From contig NZ_CP029487.1 in the NCBI RefSeq assembly GCF_002441855.2, forward strand, positions 3,646,349 through 3,710,348: a stretch of 64,000 nucleotides of DNA. Reading direction: 5' to 3'. Source of the stretch: Eubacterium maltosivorans. Its GTDB lineage: Bacteria; Bacillota; Clostridia; Eubacteriales; Eubacteriaceae. The notes under the pieces were generated by a model. The model had not been told where the DNA came from. It saw nothing but the letters and a program-made list of their open reading frames with translations, and did no database searches. The stretch's first letter is position 1. Every line of letters starts with the position of its first letter. The translations under genes were made by a program, and so were the position numbers. This document shows positions 41,469-50,318 of this stretch, one piece after another.

Positions 41469-43220
41469 ATGACTATGAGCGATGTAACATTTAAAATAAA
41501 TAATATGGAAATCACCGTTCCAGAAGGGATTACGGTTTTAGAAGCAGCCAGAAGACACAATATTGATATTCCGACTTTATGTAATTTAAAGGACGTTAAT
41601 GAAATTGGTGCCTGCCGTATGTGCCTGGTAGAAGTGGTCGGCGCGAAAGCGCTCCAGGCGGCCTGTGTTTATCCGGTAGCGCCTGGAATCGAAGTGCTCA
41701 CCAACACACCGAGAGCCAGAAAGGCAAGACGTGTGAACCTGGAGCTGATTTTATCCAACCACCACCGCGAATGTACCACCTGTATCCGCAGCGAAAACTG
41801 TGAACTGCAGAGCCTGGCGAAAGATCTGGGCATCAGCGACATTCCTTTTGAAGGCGAAAAATCCGGCCATCACATCGACGACCTGTCACCGTCCATCGTG
41901 CGTGACGAATCCAAATGCGTGCTGTGCAAGCGCTGTCTGGCCATCTGTAATAAAGTACAGAAAATCGGCGTTCTGGGCGCTGTAGGCCGCGGCTTTACCT
42001 CCCAGGTACAGCCAGTATTCAATAAATCCATCGCAGAAGTCGGCTGTATTAACTGCGGCCAGTGCATTGTCAACTGCCCGGTTGGCGCTCTGAAAGAAAA
42101 AAGCGACATCAACAGGGTATGGGACGCTCTGGGCGATCCGACCAAAACCGTTGTGGTTCAGTCTGCGCCGGCAGTAAGAGCTGCCCTCGGCGAAGAATTT
42201 GGCCTCCCCATGGGAACCAATGTTACCGGGAAACTGGCAGCAGCCCTGAGAAGACTGAATTTTGACGGTGTTTTCGACACCGATTTCGGCGCTGACGTCA
42301 CCATCATGGAAGAAGGCACCGAGCTGATCAACCGTGTGAAAAACGGCGGTGTCCTGCCCATGATCACCTCCTGCTCACCAGGATGGATCAAGATGATCGA
42401 AACCTATTATCCGGAAATGATCCCGCATCTTTCCAGCTGTAAATCACCTCAGAATATGACTGGCGCGCTCTTAAAGAGCCACTATGCCGAAATGAACGGT
42501 ATTGATCCCAAGGATCTGGTCGTCGTCTCAGTAATGCCGTGTACCGCGAAAAAATACGAGGTACAGCGCGACGAGCTGAGTGTGGATGGCAATCAGGATG
42601 TGGATATCTCCATCACCACCCGCGAGCTGGCCAGAATGATCAAGGAAGCCCGTCTGGATTTCCCGGCACTGCCTGACGAAGAATTTGACCCGTATTACGG
42701 TGATTACTCCGGCGCTGCTGTTATCTTCGGCGCAACCGGCGGCGTCATGGAAGCCGCGGTCCGTACAGTGGCCGACGTCTTAAATGACAAGGATATTCAG
42801 GAAATTGACTACGAAGCCGTCCGCGGCGTCGATGGTCTTAAGACCGCAGAAGTGGAAGTAACCCCTGATATGACCGTTAAAGTAGCGGTTGCCAGCGGGG
42901 GCTCCAATATCCGTAAGGTTATGGAAGGCATTAAGAGCGGTGAATTCAAGGATTATCATTTCATCGAGCTTATGGCCTGCCCAGGCGGTTGTGTCAACGG
43001 CGGCGGACAGCCCATTATCTCCGCAAAACGGAAAATGGAAGTGGATATCCGTGCCGAGAGAGCAAAGGCCCTTTACAGTGAGGATGCCGGCAAAAAATAC
43101 CGGAAATCCCACCAGAACCCCTCCGTCATCCGGATTTATGACGAATTCCTTGGTGAACCGGGCGGTCACAAAGCGCACGAGCTGCTCCATACCACCTATT
43201 CGCAGAAAGCTAAAGTCTGA
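41469..43220 (+). CDS. hydA: Electron-bifurcating [FeFe] hydrogenase, catalytic subunit
   Basis: 583 residues. N-terminal [2Fe-2S] domain (CNLKDVNEIGACRMC), a His/Cys cluster (HHRECTTCIRSENC), two [4Fe-4S] clusters (CVLCKRCLAIC, CINCGQCIVNCP), then the H-cluster domain: L1 MITSCSPGW near 300, L2 VMPCTAKKYE near 355, L3 LMACPGGCVNGGG near 501. A C-terminal small subunit-like tail follows. It oxidises or forms hydrogen while HydB distributes electrons to NAD and ferredoxin. L1 reads TSCSPGW, where the common form is TSCCPGW. An ATG two codons downstream is an alternative start. Confidence 0.95.
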   Translation: MTMSDVTFKINNMEITVPEGITVLEAARRHNIDIPTLCNLKDVNEIGACRMCLVEVVGAKALQAACVYPVAPGIEVLTNTPRARKARRVNLELILSNHHRECTTCIRSENCELQSLAKDLGISDIPFEGEKSGHHIDDLSPSIVRDESKCVLCKRCLAICNKVQKIGVLGAVGRGFTSQVQPVFNKSIAEVGCINCGQCIVNCPVGALKEKSDINRVWDALGDPTKTVVVQSAPAVRAALGEEFGLPMGTNVTGKLAAALRRLNFDGVFDTDFGADVTIMEEGTELINRVKNGGVLPMITSCSPGWIKMIETYYPEMIPHLSSCKSPQNMTGALLKSHYAEMNGIDPKDLVVVSVMPCTAKKYEVQRDELSVDGNQDVDISITTRELARMIKEARLDFPALPDEEFDPYYGDYSGAAVIFGATGGVMEAAVRTVADVLNDKDIQEIDYEAVRGVDGLKTAEVEVTPDMTVKVAVASGGSNIRKVMEGIKSGEFKDYHFIELMACPGGCVNGGGQPIISAKRKMEVDIRAERAKALYSEDAGKKYRKSHQNPSVIRIYDEFLGEPGGHKAHELLHTTYSQKAKV

Positions 43221-43262
43221 CTGCGTCACTAACACAGGTCCCCCATTAATTTAAGATAAATA

Positions 43263-43309
43263 GATACAATCCTGCCGGATGCAATGTCTGACAGGTTGTA
43301 TCTTTTTTT
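43263..43309 (+). terminator. Terminator of the hyd operon
   Basis: GATACAA and CCTG (43263-43274) pair with CAGG and TTGTATC (43292-43302), followed by TTTTTTTG. Confidence 0.85.
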
Positions 43310-43315
43310 GTTTTC

Positions 43316-43340
43316 AAAGGGTATCGCTGCGATACCCTTT
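43316..43340. terminator. Second hairpin after hydA, GTATCG family
   Basis: AAAGGGTATCG and CGATACCCTTT form a perfect 11-bp stem with loop CTG, then GTTTTTTG. Its core matches the hairpins at 28150, 46456 and 52394. Confidence 0.7.
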
Positions 43341-43410
43341 GTTTTTTGCTTTAAAGTACCGTTTGTTTGTGATAGAATAAGGCCATATTACATTAGAAAA
43401 GAGAGTGAGC

Positions 43411-44109
43411 ATGATAAATAAAAAACCAGAGCTGGTTATTTTTGATATGGATGGCCTCATGTTTGACACGGAGCGGCTGAGCCACGAGGCATGGACCCGG
43501 ACTGGGGAAGAAAATGGCTTTCGCTATACCATGGACATTACAAGGAAGAAGCTGGGACTGGGTAAAAAAGGCGTGCGTGCGCTTTTTTCCCAGTATTTTG
43601 GAGCCGGCGCGCCCATTGAGCAGTGGCACCGCCGCTCCCATGAGATCAAACGGGAGCTTGTCAACGAGCAGGGCGCCGGGATCATTAAGCCGGGGCTGGT
43701 CAGCCTGTTAAAATATTTGGCTGGGCAGGGAATTAAAACCGCCATCGCGTCCTCCAGTGACCGGGAGATGATCGACCACTACCTCAAGATCACCGAACTT
43801 CCACACCATTTTGACCACATTACATCCGGTGAGGAGGTGGAAAAGAGTAAGCCGGATCCAGAAATCTTTTTAAAAACCTGCGCGGCCCTGGGCATAGCGC
43901 CTGGGGTGGCCCTGGTGCTGGAGGACGCCTATTCCGGGTTTGCGGCGGCCCGGTCAGGCGGAATCCCGGTGTTTTTTGTGGAGGATCTTCGGGAACCGGA
44001 TGCTCATATCTACGAGGGAGCTGACGGCGTTTTTAAGAATCTGAACGAAGTACAGCATTTTCTTGAAAACAGAAGGGCGCCTGAGTATAATAAAATCAAA
44101 CATCTGTAA
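43411..44109 (+). CDS. HAD-superfamily hydrolase, beta-phosphoglucomutase-like
   Basis: 232 residues from ATG 43411; a GTG two codons earlier is less likely. Motif I IFDMDGLMFDTE near residue 9, motif II IASSSD near 110, motif III Lys in KSKPDPEIF near 142, and motif IV VLEDAYSGF near 168 are all present, with a helical cap inserted after motif I. Enzymes of this subgroup dephosphorylate or isomerise sugar phosphates. The exact substrate is unknown. It is followed after 20 bases by the 5'-nucleotidase gene and may share its transcript. Confidence 0.8.
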   Translation: MINKKPELVIFDMDGLMFDTERLSHEAWTRTGEENGFRYTMDITRKKLGLGKKGVRALFSQYFGAGAPIEQWHRRSHEIKRELVNEQGAGIIKPGLVSLLKYLAGQGIKTAIASSSDREMIDHYLKITELPHHFDHITSGEEVEKSKPDPEIFLKTCAALGIAPGVALVLEDAYSGFAAARSGGIPVFFVEDLREPDAHIYEGADGVFKNLNEVQHFLENRRAPEYNKIKHL

Positions 44110-44129
44110 AAGCAGAGAGGAGAGGAAAA

Positions 44130-46439
44130 ATGTTTAAGAGGAAAAGACATTGTCTGAGCCAAAGTATCACAGCCCTTGCGCTGGCGTTGATGCTTGTTAT
44201 CGGAGCGATGCCCATAACGCCGGCTTTTGCTCAGGTGGCAGAAGCCACTGGAGCAGCTCAGGAAGGGACAGAAGCCCTGGAAGAAAACACAGCGCCGGCC
44301 GCGGCGGATATAGAAACGGTTATTCCCGCGGCGGAAAACGCGCCGAAAAACCTGACCGTTCTCCACACCAACGACATGCACGGCGCGCTGGTCAGCAGCG
44401 GCACCAGCACCATTGGGGCGGACGAGACCGCTGGTGTTCGGGAGGCCACCGAAAAAGCTGAAAATACCCTGCTGGTGGACGCCGGAGATGCAACTCAGGG
44501 CGGTACCCTGGCCGCGCTGAGCCAGGGCGCGGATGTCATTACTCTGATGAACGCGGCAAAATACGACGCCATGGTCCTTGGCAACCATGAATTTGATTAC
44601 GGGCAGGACGTTCTGCTTGAAAATGTGAGAAACGCGGATTTTCCTGTGTTGTCCGCCAATACGGTTTATAAGGATACCGGCCGGCCTATCCTGGAGGGCA
44701 TTCCCTACGCGGGCGGCACCCAGACCAACAACGGCCAGTATACCATCATTGAAAGAGACGGCGTAAAAATCGGGATTTTTGGCGTCACTACGCCTGAAAC
44801 CGCCACCAAGACCAACCCGAAGGGAATTGAGGGCATTGCCTTTAACCCCGTAGAGCCTGTGGCCCGGGAGATGATTGCCACCCTGAAGGCCCAGGGCGCA
44901 GAGGTCATTATCTGTCTGGCCCATCTGGGCGTGGACCCGTCCACCAGCAAAGAAAACAGCAGCGTCGGCCTGGCCGAAGCCCTCGGCGCCGGCAGCGGGC
45001 TGGATATGATCATTGACGGCCACAGCCACACTGTCTATTCAGAAGTAGAACCCCAAAGTGGCATTTTGATCGAGCAGACTGGCAGCAGCTCCAAAAACAT
45101 CGGTAAGATCAATGTGACAATGGACAACGGCACAAATACTGTTTCCGGTAAGCTCATCGACGCGGAGACCGCTTTTAAGGTTTATAATCCAGACCCTGCA
45201 GTGACTGCCCTGGCAGACCAGCTTGTGGCTGCCAATGAGGAAAAACTAAAGCCCGTCATTGGCAATACCCGCACCGCTCTGTGGGGAGGCTGGGTTGGCA
45301 GCAGTAACATCGCACGAGTCGGAGAGATCAATCTGGGCAGCCTCATCGCAGACGCTATGGCCCAGGAGGCAAGGGAGCTGCTGGCCAGCGACGCGTACAA
45401 GGACAGCCCCTATAAAAATCTGCCCATCGTAGCGCTGGAAAACGGCGGCGGTGTGCGGGCCACCATCAAGCGGGGCGCCATCACTGTGGGCGACAGTATC
45501 AACGTCCTGCCCTTTGGCAATACCCTGGCCTTTAAAGAGGTCACACCGGCCATTTTGTACGAAGCCATGGAAAACGGTGTGAGCAAGGTAGTCTCCCAGG
45601 ACCCGGAAACCGGGCTGATATCCGGACAGGGAGGCTGTTTTCCCCAGATCAGCGGCATGTCCTTTACCTATGATCCCGGAAAGCCCCCGAGAGATACTCA
45701 GGCAGGCGAGGAAGGCAGCCGGGTGACCGCCATATATCTGGACGGCAGCAGTGAGCCGCTGAGCCGGGATGACACCACCACAAAAATCGTCCTCTGCTCC
45801 AACGATTACGAGATCGCCGGCGGCGACGGTTACAGTATGCTGGTGGGTCTGCCCAGTGTGGGTGAGGGCGGAAGCCTGGAGGAAGTGTTCCGCGATCACC
45901 TGACCAGGCTGACTGCAGAGGGCGGCGGCAGCTTCCTGGCACCTCCCTCACAGGGAAGAATCCAGACTGCAGGCGCTTACGAGCCCAAGCCTTACGCGGT
46001 TTCGATTAAAGTGACAGGCCCCGCCGAGATGGGCAGCCTGGCCGGAAAAACCGTCGAGTATCAGGTCGATGGCGGTGCTGTTCAGACCGGTGTTCTGGAT
46101 GGAGACGGCGCGCTGGTATTTGACCTTCTTCCAGACGGCCCCCATGGCATCCGGATCGGAGATGCCGACGATGTGCTGGTCAATAATTACAGCGGCGACA
46201 TTGCGGTGAATGCGGAGGTGAAGGAAAAACTGACCATCAACGAGACACCGCAGCCGCAGCCAAAACCGGAGCCAGAGCCTGTAAAGCCTGAAACGCAGGA
46301 GAAAGCAGAGGCGCTTAACCCGCATACCGGGACGGCAGCCAATGCACGTCAGGCCGGCGGCGCGGCCCTGGTCCTGGCGTTTGTGACCACTGCGGTGGCA
46401 GCCGGCGCGTGGAAACAGCGCAGACAAAAGGCCGGTTGA
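44130..46439 (+). CDS. Wall-anchored 5'-nucleotidase / 2',3'-cyclic phosphodiesterase
   Basis: 769 residues. Signal peptide ends near AFA at 35. The metallophosphatase domain shows LTVLHTNDMHGAL, VDAGDATQGG, VLGNHEFDYG, IICLAHLG and IDGHSHT; the 5'-nucleotidase C-terminal domain follows (ALENGGGVRATIKRGAIT, then NDYEIAGGDGYSM). A short immunoglobulin-like domain and a Pro/Glu linker precede a sorting signal: NPHTG, hydrophobic helix, KQRRQKAG. It should hydrolyse extracellular nucleotides for salvage of nucleosides and phosphate. NPHTG is the third NPxT-type anchor of this window. Confidence 0.88.
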   Translation: MFKRKRHCLSQSITALALALMLVIGAMPITPAFAQVAEATGAAQEGTEALEENTAPAAADIETVIPAAENAPKNLTVLHTNDMHGALVSSGTSTIGADETAGVREATEKAENTLLVDAGDATQGGTLAALSQGADVITLMNAAKYDAMVLGNHEFDYGQDVLLENVRNADFPVLSANTVYKDTGRPILEGIPYAGGTQTNNGQYTIIERDGVKIGIFGVTTPETATKTNPKGIEGIAFNPVEPVAREMIATLKAQGAEVIICLAHLGVDPSTSKENSSVGLAEALGAGSGLDMIIDGHSHTVYSEVEPQSGILIEQTGSSSKNIGKINVTMDNGTNTVSGKLIDAETAFKVYNPDPAVTALADQLVAANEEKLKPVIGNTRTALWGGWVGSSNIARVGEINLGSLIADAMAQEARELLASDAYKDSPYKNLPIVALENGGGVRATIKRGAITVGDSINVLPFGNTLAFKEVTPAILYEAMENGVSKVVSQDPETGLISGQGGCFPQISGMSFTYDPGKPPRDTQAGEEGSRVTAIYLDGSSEPLSRDDTTTKIVLCSNDYEIAGGDGYSMLVGLPSVGEGGSLEEVFRDHLTRLTAEGGGSFLAPPSQGRIQTAGAYEPKPYAVSIKVTGPAEMGSLAGKTVEYQVDGGAVQTGVLDGDGALVFDLLPDGPHGIRIGDADDVLVNNYSGDIAVNAEVKEKLTINETPQPQPKPEPEPVKPETQEKAEALNPHTGTAANARQAGGAALVLAFVTTAVAAGAWKQRRQKAG

Positions 46440-46455
46440 TGCTGTGAGTCAAAAT

Positions 46456-46490
46456 CCAACCCGTATCACGGCGATACGGGTTGGCGTTTT
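46456..46490 (+). terminator. Terminator of the nucleotidase gene, GTATCG family
   Basis: CCAACCCGTATC (46456-46467) pairs with GATACGGGTTGG (46473-46484), followed by CGTTTT. An ACGTTACGTCCC copy of the second recurrent motif follows at 46503. Confidence 0.75.
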
Positions 46491-46529
46491 GGGAAGTAAT
46501 AAAACGTTACGTCCCGGTTTGTATAAAAC

Positions 46530-46558
46530 TTGACACTTAAAAAAAACTGTGCTATCTT
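46530..46558 (+). promoter_or_regulatory. Promoter of the thi operon
   Basis: TTGACA (46530-46535), 17 bp, TATCTT (46553-46558). Start predicted near 46565, directly before the attenuator. Confidence 0.7.
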
Positions 46559-46564
46559 ATTAAG

Positions 46565-46634
46565 CAGAGTGAGCAGAAAAAGCCTCACGAAGGGGTACAC
46601 CACCGCGGGTGTAGAACTTCGTGAGGCTTTTTTT
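46565..46634 (+). promoter_or_regulatory. Attenuator-like leader of the thi operon
   Basis: A strong stem of AAGCCTCACGAAG (46580-46592) with CTTCGTGAGGCTT (46617-46629), an inner TACACC/GGTGTA helix, and a T run make an intrinsic terminator ahead of thiS. GTGAG at 46569-46573 duplicates part of the 3' arm and could pair with CTCAC to open the stem. The conserved TPP-riboswitch sequences (CTGAGA, and the GGATAATGCCAG-like part) are absent. A different RNA control of thiazole synthesis is likely. Confidence 0.6.
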
Positions 46635-46660
46635 GCTTTTTTAATTTAAGGAGGAAAAGG

Positions 46661-46858
46661 ATGATCACAGTGAATGACAAAACCTGTCCCTGTACAGACG
46701 GTCTGTGCTTGAAGGCCTTTTTAGATCAGTCGGGCTATGAGCACAGCCGGGTGGCCGTAGAGCTGAACGGTGAAATTGTACCAAAGGATGCCTATGAGAC
46801 CAGAACGTTAAAAGACGGAGACCGAATGGAGATCGTCTGCTTTGTGGGCGGTGGCTGA
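46661..46858 (+). CDS. thiS: Sulfur carrier protein ThiS
   Basis: 65 residues, RBS AAGGAGG. A ubiquitin-like fold ending in Gly-Gly (CFVGGG), the C-terminus that ThiF adenylates and that then carries the thiocarboxylate sulfur for thiazole formation. Typical landmark: AVELNGEIVPKDAYET with DGDRMEIV. First gene of the thiSFGHE operon, one base before thiF. Confidence 0.92.
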   Translation: MITVNDKTCPCTDGLCLKAFLDQSGYEHSRVAVELNGEIVPKDAYETRTLKDGDRMEIVCFVGGG

Positions 46859-46859
46859 G

Positions 46860-47669
46860 ATGTGGATAAGGCTGAATGGAAAGGGCTATGAAACAAAGGC
46901 GGAGAGCCTGTACGCGCTCTGCAGAGAGCTGGGGTTTACCAGTGAAAACCGGGTGGTGATCCTGAATGGCTACCAGAGCGGCGAAGATATCCCTTTACAT
47001 AAGGGAGACGTGATAACCACCATCGAGAAAGGGAAACTGCCGCCAGAGGACTGCCTGGAGGAAATGCTCTGTGCCCGCCACACGCCTGGCGTGCATGAAA
47101 AGGTCAGGAAGGCCCGGGTGGCTGTGGCTGGCCTTGGCGGACTTGGCTCAAACATTGCCCTCGGTCTGGCGCGCACCGGTGTGGGAACCCTGCATCTGGT
47201 GGACTTTGACGTGGTGGAGCCCAGTAACCTGAACCGGCAGCAGTACCGGGTCAGCCATCTGGGTATGGCCAAGGCCGAGGCGCTGAAGCAGGAGATCGCC
47301 GAGGTCAATCCCTTTGTGCGGGTGGTGGCTGAGACACTGCGGGTAACCAGGGAGAACGCTCCAGCGCTTTTTAAAGAGGACCCCATTGTCTGCGAGGCCT
47401 TTGACAACCCCGAGGCCAAGGCAATGCTGGTGAATACCCTGCTTACGCAGTGCCCGGAAAAGGCCCTTGTGGCGGCGTCGGGCATGGCGGGATACGGGAG
47501 CGGCAACCAGATCAAAACGCGCCGTGTGATGGAAAACTTTTACCTTTGCGGGGATGGGGAAACCGCAGCCGAGCCAGGCTGCGGCCTAATGGCACCGAGG
47601 GTTGCCATCTGCGCCGGACATCAGGCCAATACAGTATTGAGATTAATTTTAGAATGCAAAACAGTATAA
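46860..47669 (+). CDS. thiF: ThiS adenylyltransferase ThiF, with N-terminal ThiS-like domain
   Basis: The ATG at 46860 directly follows the thiS stop. 269 residues. Residues 1-65 look like a second ThiS-like domain ([20 protein letters not shown], then [19 protein letters not shown]) lacking the Gly-Gly end. The rest is a ThiF/MoeB adenylating domain: [15 protein letters not shown] for [19 protein letters not shown] with the catalytic Asp and Arg residues, and [10 protein letters not shown]. It activates the ThiS C-terminus with ATP. This is the clostridial ThiF type 2 layout. Confidence 0.9.
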   Translation: MWIRLNGKGYETKAESLYALCRELGFTSENRVVILNGYQSGEDIPLHKGDVITTIEKGKLPPEDCLEEMLCARHTPGVHEKVRKARVAVAGLGGLGSNIALGLARTGVGTLHLVDFDVVEPSNLNRQQYRVSHLGMAKAEALKQEIAEVNPFVRVVAETLRVTRENAPALFKEDPIVCEAFDNPEAKAMLVNTLLTQCPEKALVAASGMAGYGSGNQIKTRRVMENFYLCGDGETAAEPGCGLMAPRVAICAGHQANTVLRLILECKTV

Positions 47670-47683
47670 AGGAGACAAACAAC

Positions 47684-48457
47684 ATGGAAAACAAAGACCA
47701 GCTTATGATTGGCGGACACGCCTTTTCATCCCGTTTTATTCTGGGCTCGGGAAAATACTCCCTGGAGCTTGTAAGCGCCGCGGTGGAGAAAGCCGGGGCG
47801 GAGATCATCACTCTGGCGCTGCGCCGGGCCAATACAGGCGGAACCGACAATATCCTCGATTATATTCCGAAAGGGGTAACCCTGCTGCCCAACACCTCAG
47901 GGGCGAGAAACGCCGGAGAGGCGGTGCGGATCGCCCGGCTGGCGCGGGAGATGGGCTGCGGGGATTTTGTAAAAATTGAAGTTATCCATGACACCCGGTA
48001 TCTGCTGCCAGATAATTATGAAACCGCCTGTGCCACAGAGGTCCTGGCAAAGGAAGGCTTTGTAGTTATGCCCTACATGTATCCAGACCTCAACGCCGCC
48101 CGGGATATGCAGAACGCCGGAGCCGCTGCCGTCATGCCCCTGGGTTCGCCCATCGGCTCCAATAAGGGCATCTGTACCCGCGAGTTTATTCAGATTCTCA
48201 TCGACGAAATCGACCTGCCCGTTATCGTGGACGCAGGCATTGGCAGGCCCTCACAGGCCTGCGAGGCCATGGAGATGGGCGCAGCCGCCGTCATGGCCAA
48301 CACAGCCATCGCCACCGCGGGCGATATTCCGGCCATGGCAGAGGCCTTTAAAAAGGCCATAGAAGCCGGCCGCGCCGCTTACCTTTCCGGCATGGGACGG
48401 GTATTGGAAACCGGCAGTGCTGCCTCATCACCCCTGACCGGATTTTTACAGGAATAG
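47684..48457 (+). CDS. thiG: Thiazole synthase ThiG
   Basis: 257 residues from ATG 47684 ([20 protein letters not shown]), RBS AAAGGAG. A TIM-barrel enzyme that builds the thiazole ring from deoxyxylulose phosphate, ThiS thiocarboxylate and dehydroglycine. Landmarks: [44 protein letters not shown] with the Schiff-base Lys, [12 protein letters not shown] and [13 protein letters not shown] complete member with usual length. Followed after 9 bases by thiH. Confidence 0.95.
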   Translation: MENKDQLMIGGHAFSSRFILGSGKYSLELVSAAVEKAGAEIITLALRRANTGGTDNILDYIPKGVTLLPNTSGARNAGEAVRIARLAREMGCGDFVKIEVIHDTRYLLPDNYETACATEVLAKEGFVVMPYMYPDLNAARDMQNAGAAAVMPLGSPIGSNKGICTREFIQILIDEIDLPVIVDAGIGRPSQACEAMEMGAAAVMANTAIATAGDIPAMAEAFKKAIEAGRAAYLSGMGRVLETGSAASSPLTGFLQE

Positions 48458-48466
48458 GAGGGCAAG

Positions 48467-49618
48467 ATGAAGGAACGAATCGACCATATGACCTGCCTGC
48501 CTGGCATGGAGGATATTGGCTCTGAGCTCATGGACCAGGTGCTAGCCGCAGTGGACGCCTTTGATTATGAGGCCTTCACCGGGGAGGATGTCCGCCGGGC
48601 GCTGCAGAAGGCCACGCTGAAACCAGAGGATTTTGCGGCGCTGCTGTCACCGGCGGCCATGCCTTATTTGGAGGAAATGGCGCAGCGGGCACAGCTTGAG
48701 ACCCGCAGGCACTTCGGCAATTCCATCAATCTGTTCACACCGCTTTACATTGCGAATTACTGCGAGAACTACTGCATTTATTGCGGCTTTAACTGCCATA
48801 ATAAGATACACCGCGCCCGGTTGAACCCAGAAGAGATCGAGCGGGAGATGCAGACCATTGCAGCTACCGGACTGGAGGAAATCCTGCTGTTGACCGGTGA
48901 GAGCCCAAAGATGTCCAATGTGGAATACATTGGAGAGGCCTGCAGGATCGCGCGAAAATATTTTAAGGTGGTAGGTTTGGAGGTTTACCCAATGAACACA
49001 GAGGATTACAGGTATCTGCACGACTGCGGGGCAGATTTTGTCACCGTCTTTCAGGAAACCTACAACAGTGATAAATACGAGACACTGCACCTGGCGGGCC
49101 CAAAACGGATTTTTCCTTACCGGTTCAACACTCAGGAACGGGCTGTCCGCGGCGGTATCCGCGGCGTGGGATTCGCTGCCCTTCTGGGGCTTGACGACTT
49201 TCGGAAGGACGCCTTTGCCACCGGTATGCACGCCTATCTGCTCCAGCGCAGATACCCCCATGCGGAGATTGCTTTTTCCTGTCCGCGGCTCCGCCCCATC
49301 ATTAACAATGACAAGATTAACCCAAAGGATGTGCATGAGCCCCAGCTTCTGCAGATCATTACCGCCTACCGCCTGTTCATGCCCTTTGCCAGTATTACCA
49401 TCTCCAGCCGAGAGTGCGCCCGGTTCCGGGATAACATTATCAAAATCGCCGCGACCAAAATCTCCGCAGGGGTCGATGTGGGTATTGGCGGCCACTCTGG
49501 CGAGGCCCGGGGCGACGAACAGTTCGAAATCGACGACGGCCGGACTGTGGAGGAGATTTACAGCATGATTCTGTCTGAAAACCTTCAGCCGGTCATGAGC
49601 GAGTATATCTATGTTTGA
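48467..49618 (+). CDS. thiH: Radical SAM tyrosine lyase ThiH
   Basis: 383 residues, RBS AGGAGGG. The radical SAM cluster motif is YCENYCIYCGFNC near residue 97, and LLLTGESPKMSN and FQETYNSDKYETLH follow. It cleaves tyrosine anaerobically to dehydroglycine and p-cresol, which feeds ThiG. Use of ThiH rather than the oxygen-dependent ThiO fits an anaerobe. Ends inside the thiE start (8-base overlap). Confidence 0.95.
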   Translation: MKERIDHMTCLPGMEDIGSELMDQVLAAVDAFDYEAFTGEDVRRALQKATLKPEDFAALLSPAAMPYLEEMAQRAQLETRRHFGNSINLFTPLYIANYCENYCIYCGFNCHNKIHRARLNPEEIEREMQTIAATGLEEILLLTGESPKMSNVEYIGEACRIARKYFKVVGLEVYPMNTEDYRYLHDCGADFVTVFQETYNSDKYETLHLAGPKRIFPYRFNTQERAVRGGIRGVGFAALLGLDDFRKDAFATGMHAYLLQRRYPHAEIAFSCPRLRPIINNDKINPKDVHEPQLLQIITAYRLFMPFASITISSRECARFRDNIIKIAATKISAGVDVGIGGHSGEARGDEQFEIDDGRTVEEIYSMILSENLQPVMSEYIYV

Positions 49619-50216
49619 GATTGTCGCTGTGACAAACCGGAGCTGCTGCCCGGCTGGCCGTGCGTTTGCCGCTCAGGTGGCGCGGATTGCGGCATCGGGG
49701 GTGAGCAAGGTTATACTGAGAGAAAAGGACCTGACGCCAGAAGCCTACAAAGGGCTGGCTGTGGCATTCCTGAGAGACTGCAAAGACTGCGGCGCTGAGC
49801 TTTTTCTCCACAGCTTCGCGGCAGTGGCCAGGGAGCTGAACCACGCCGAAATCCATCTTCCCCTGCCGGTTTTGGAGGCGCAGCCCAGCCTCCGGCAGGA
49901 TTTTAAGACCATCGGCGTGTCCGTCCACTCCCTGGAGCAGGCCAGGATTGCGCTGCGCCTGGGCGCGGATTATCTGAGTGCCGGCCATGTGTTTGCCACG
50001 GACTGTAAAAAGGGCCTGGCGCCCAGAGGGCTGAGCTTTTTATCCGAAATCTGTGGTGAGGCGCCCGTTCCGGTTTATGCCATCGGCGGCATTTCGGCGG
50101 CAAATATCCAGAGCGTACGGGAGGCAGGCGCTGCCGGAGCCTGCGTGATGTCCGGGATTATGGAGAGCGAGTCACCAGAGGCGTACGTGGACGCGCTTCT
50201 TCAAAAAATCGGATAA
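49611..50216 (+). CDS. thiE: Thiamine phosphate synthase (ThiE/TenI family)
   Basis: 201 residues, overlapping thiH. TIM barrel of the ThiE/TenI family: VILREKDLTPEAY gives the pyrimidine-pyrophosphate Lys, FLHSFAAVARELN, GVSVHSLEQARIA, YLSAGHVFATDCKKGLAPRG and VYAIGGISAANI. It joins hydroxymethylpyrimidine pyrophosphate with thiazole phosphate. The first strand lacks the usual DR motif (VAVTNRSCC), so a TenI-like thiazole tautomerase is the alternative. thiC and thiD are not in the window. Confidence 0.8.
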   Translation: MFEIVAVTNRSCCPAGRAFAAQVARIAASGVSKVILREKDLTPEAYKGLAVAFLRDCKDCGAELFLHSFAAVARELNHAEIHLPLPVLEAQPSLRQDFKTIGVSVHSLEQARIALRLGADYLSAGHVFATDCKKGLAPRGLSFLSEICGEAPVPVYAIGGISAANIQSVREAGAAGACVMSGIMESESPEAYVDALLQKIG

Positions 50217-50224
50217 ACCAATAG

Positions 50225-50256
50225 ACCTGCTGTTTATAGGAACGGCAGGTTTTTAA
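50225..50256 (+). terminator. Terminator of the thi operon
   Basis: ACCTGC (50225-50230) and GCAGGT (50245-50250) form the stem, followed by TTTTAATTT. Confidence 0.75.
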
Positions 50257-50318
50257 TTTAGGCAAAGCGTTTTGGAAAATGGTATAATAGGGGAAGAAAA
50301 AACAGGGAGATGAAAAAC

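Noticed and set aside
44010-45029. Minus-strand frame of 339 codons opposite the nucleotidase
   Set aside because: Shadow frame; the plus strand has signal peptide, metal motifs and sorting signal.
46565-46660. TPP riboswitch before thiS
   Set aside because: The leader is too short and lacks the conserved TPP-binding sequences.
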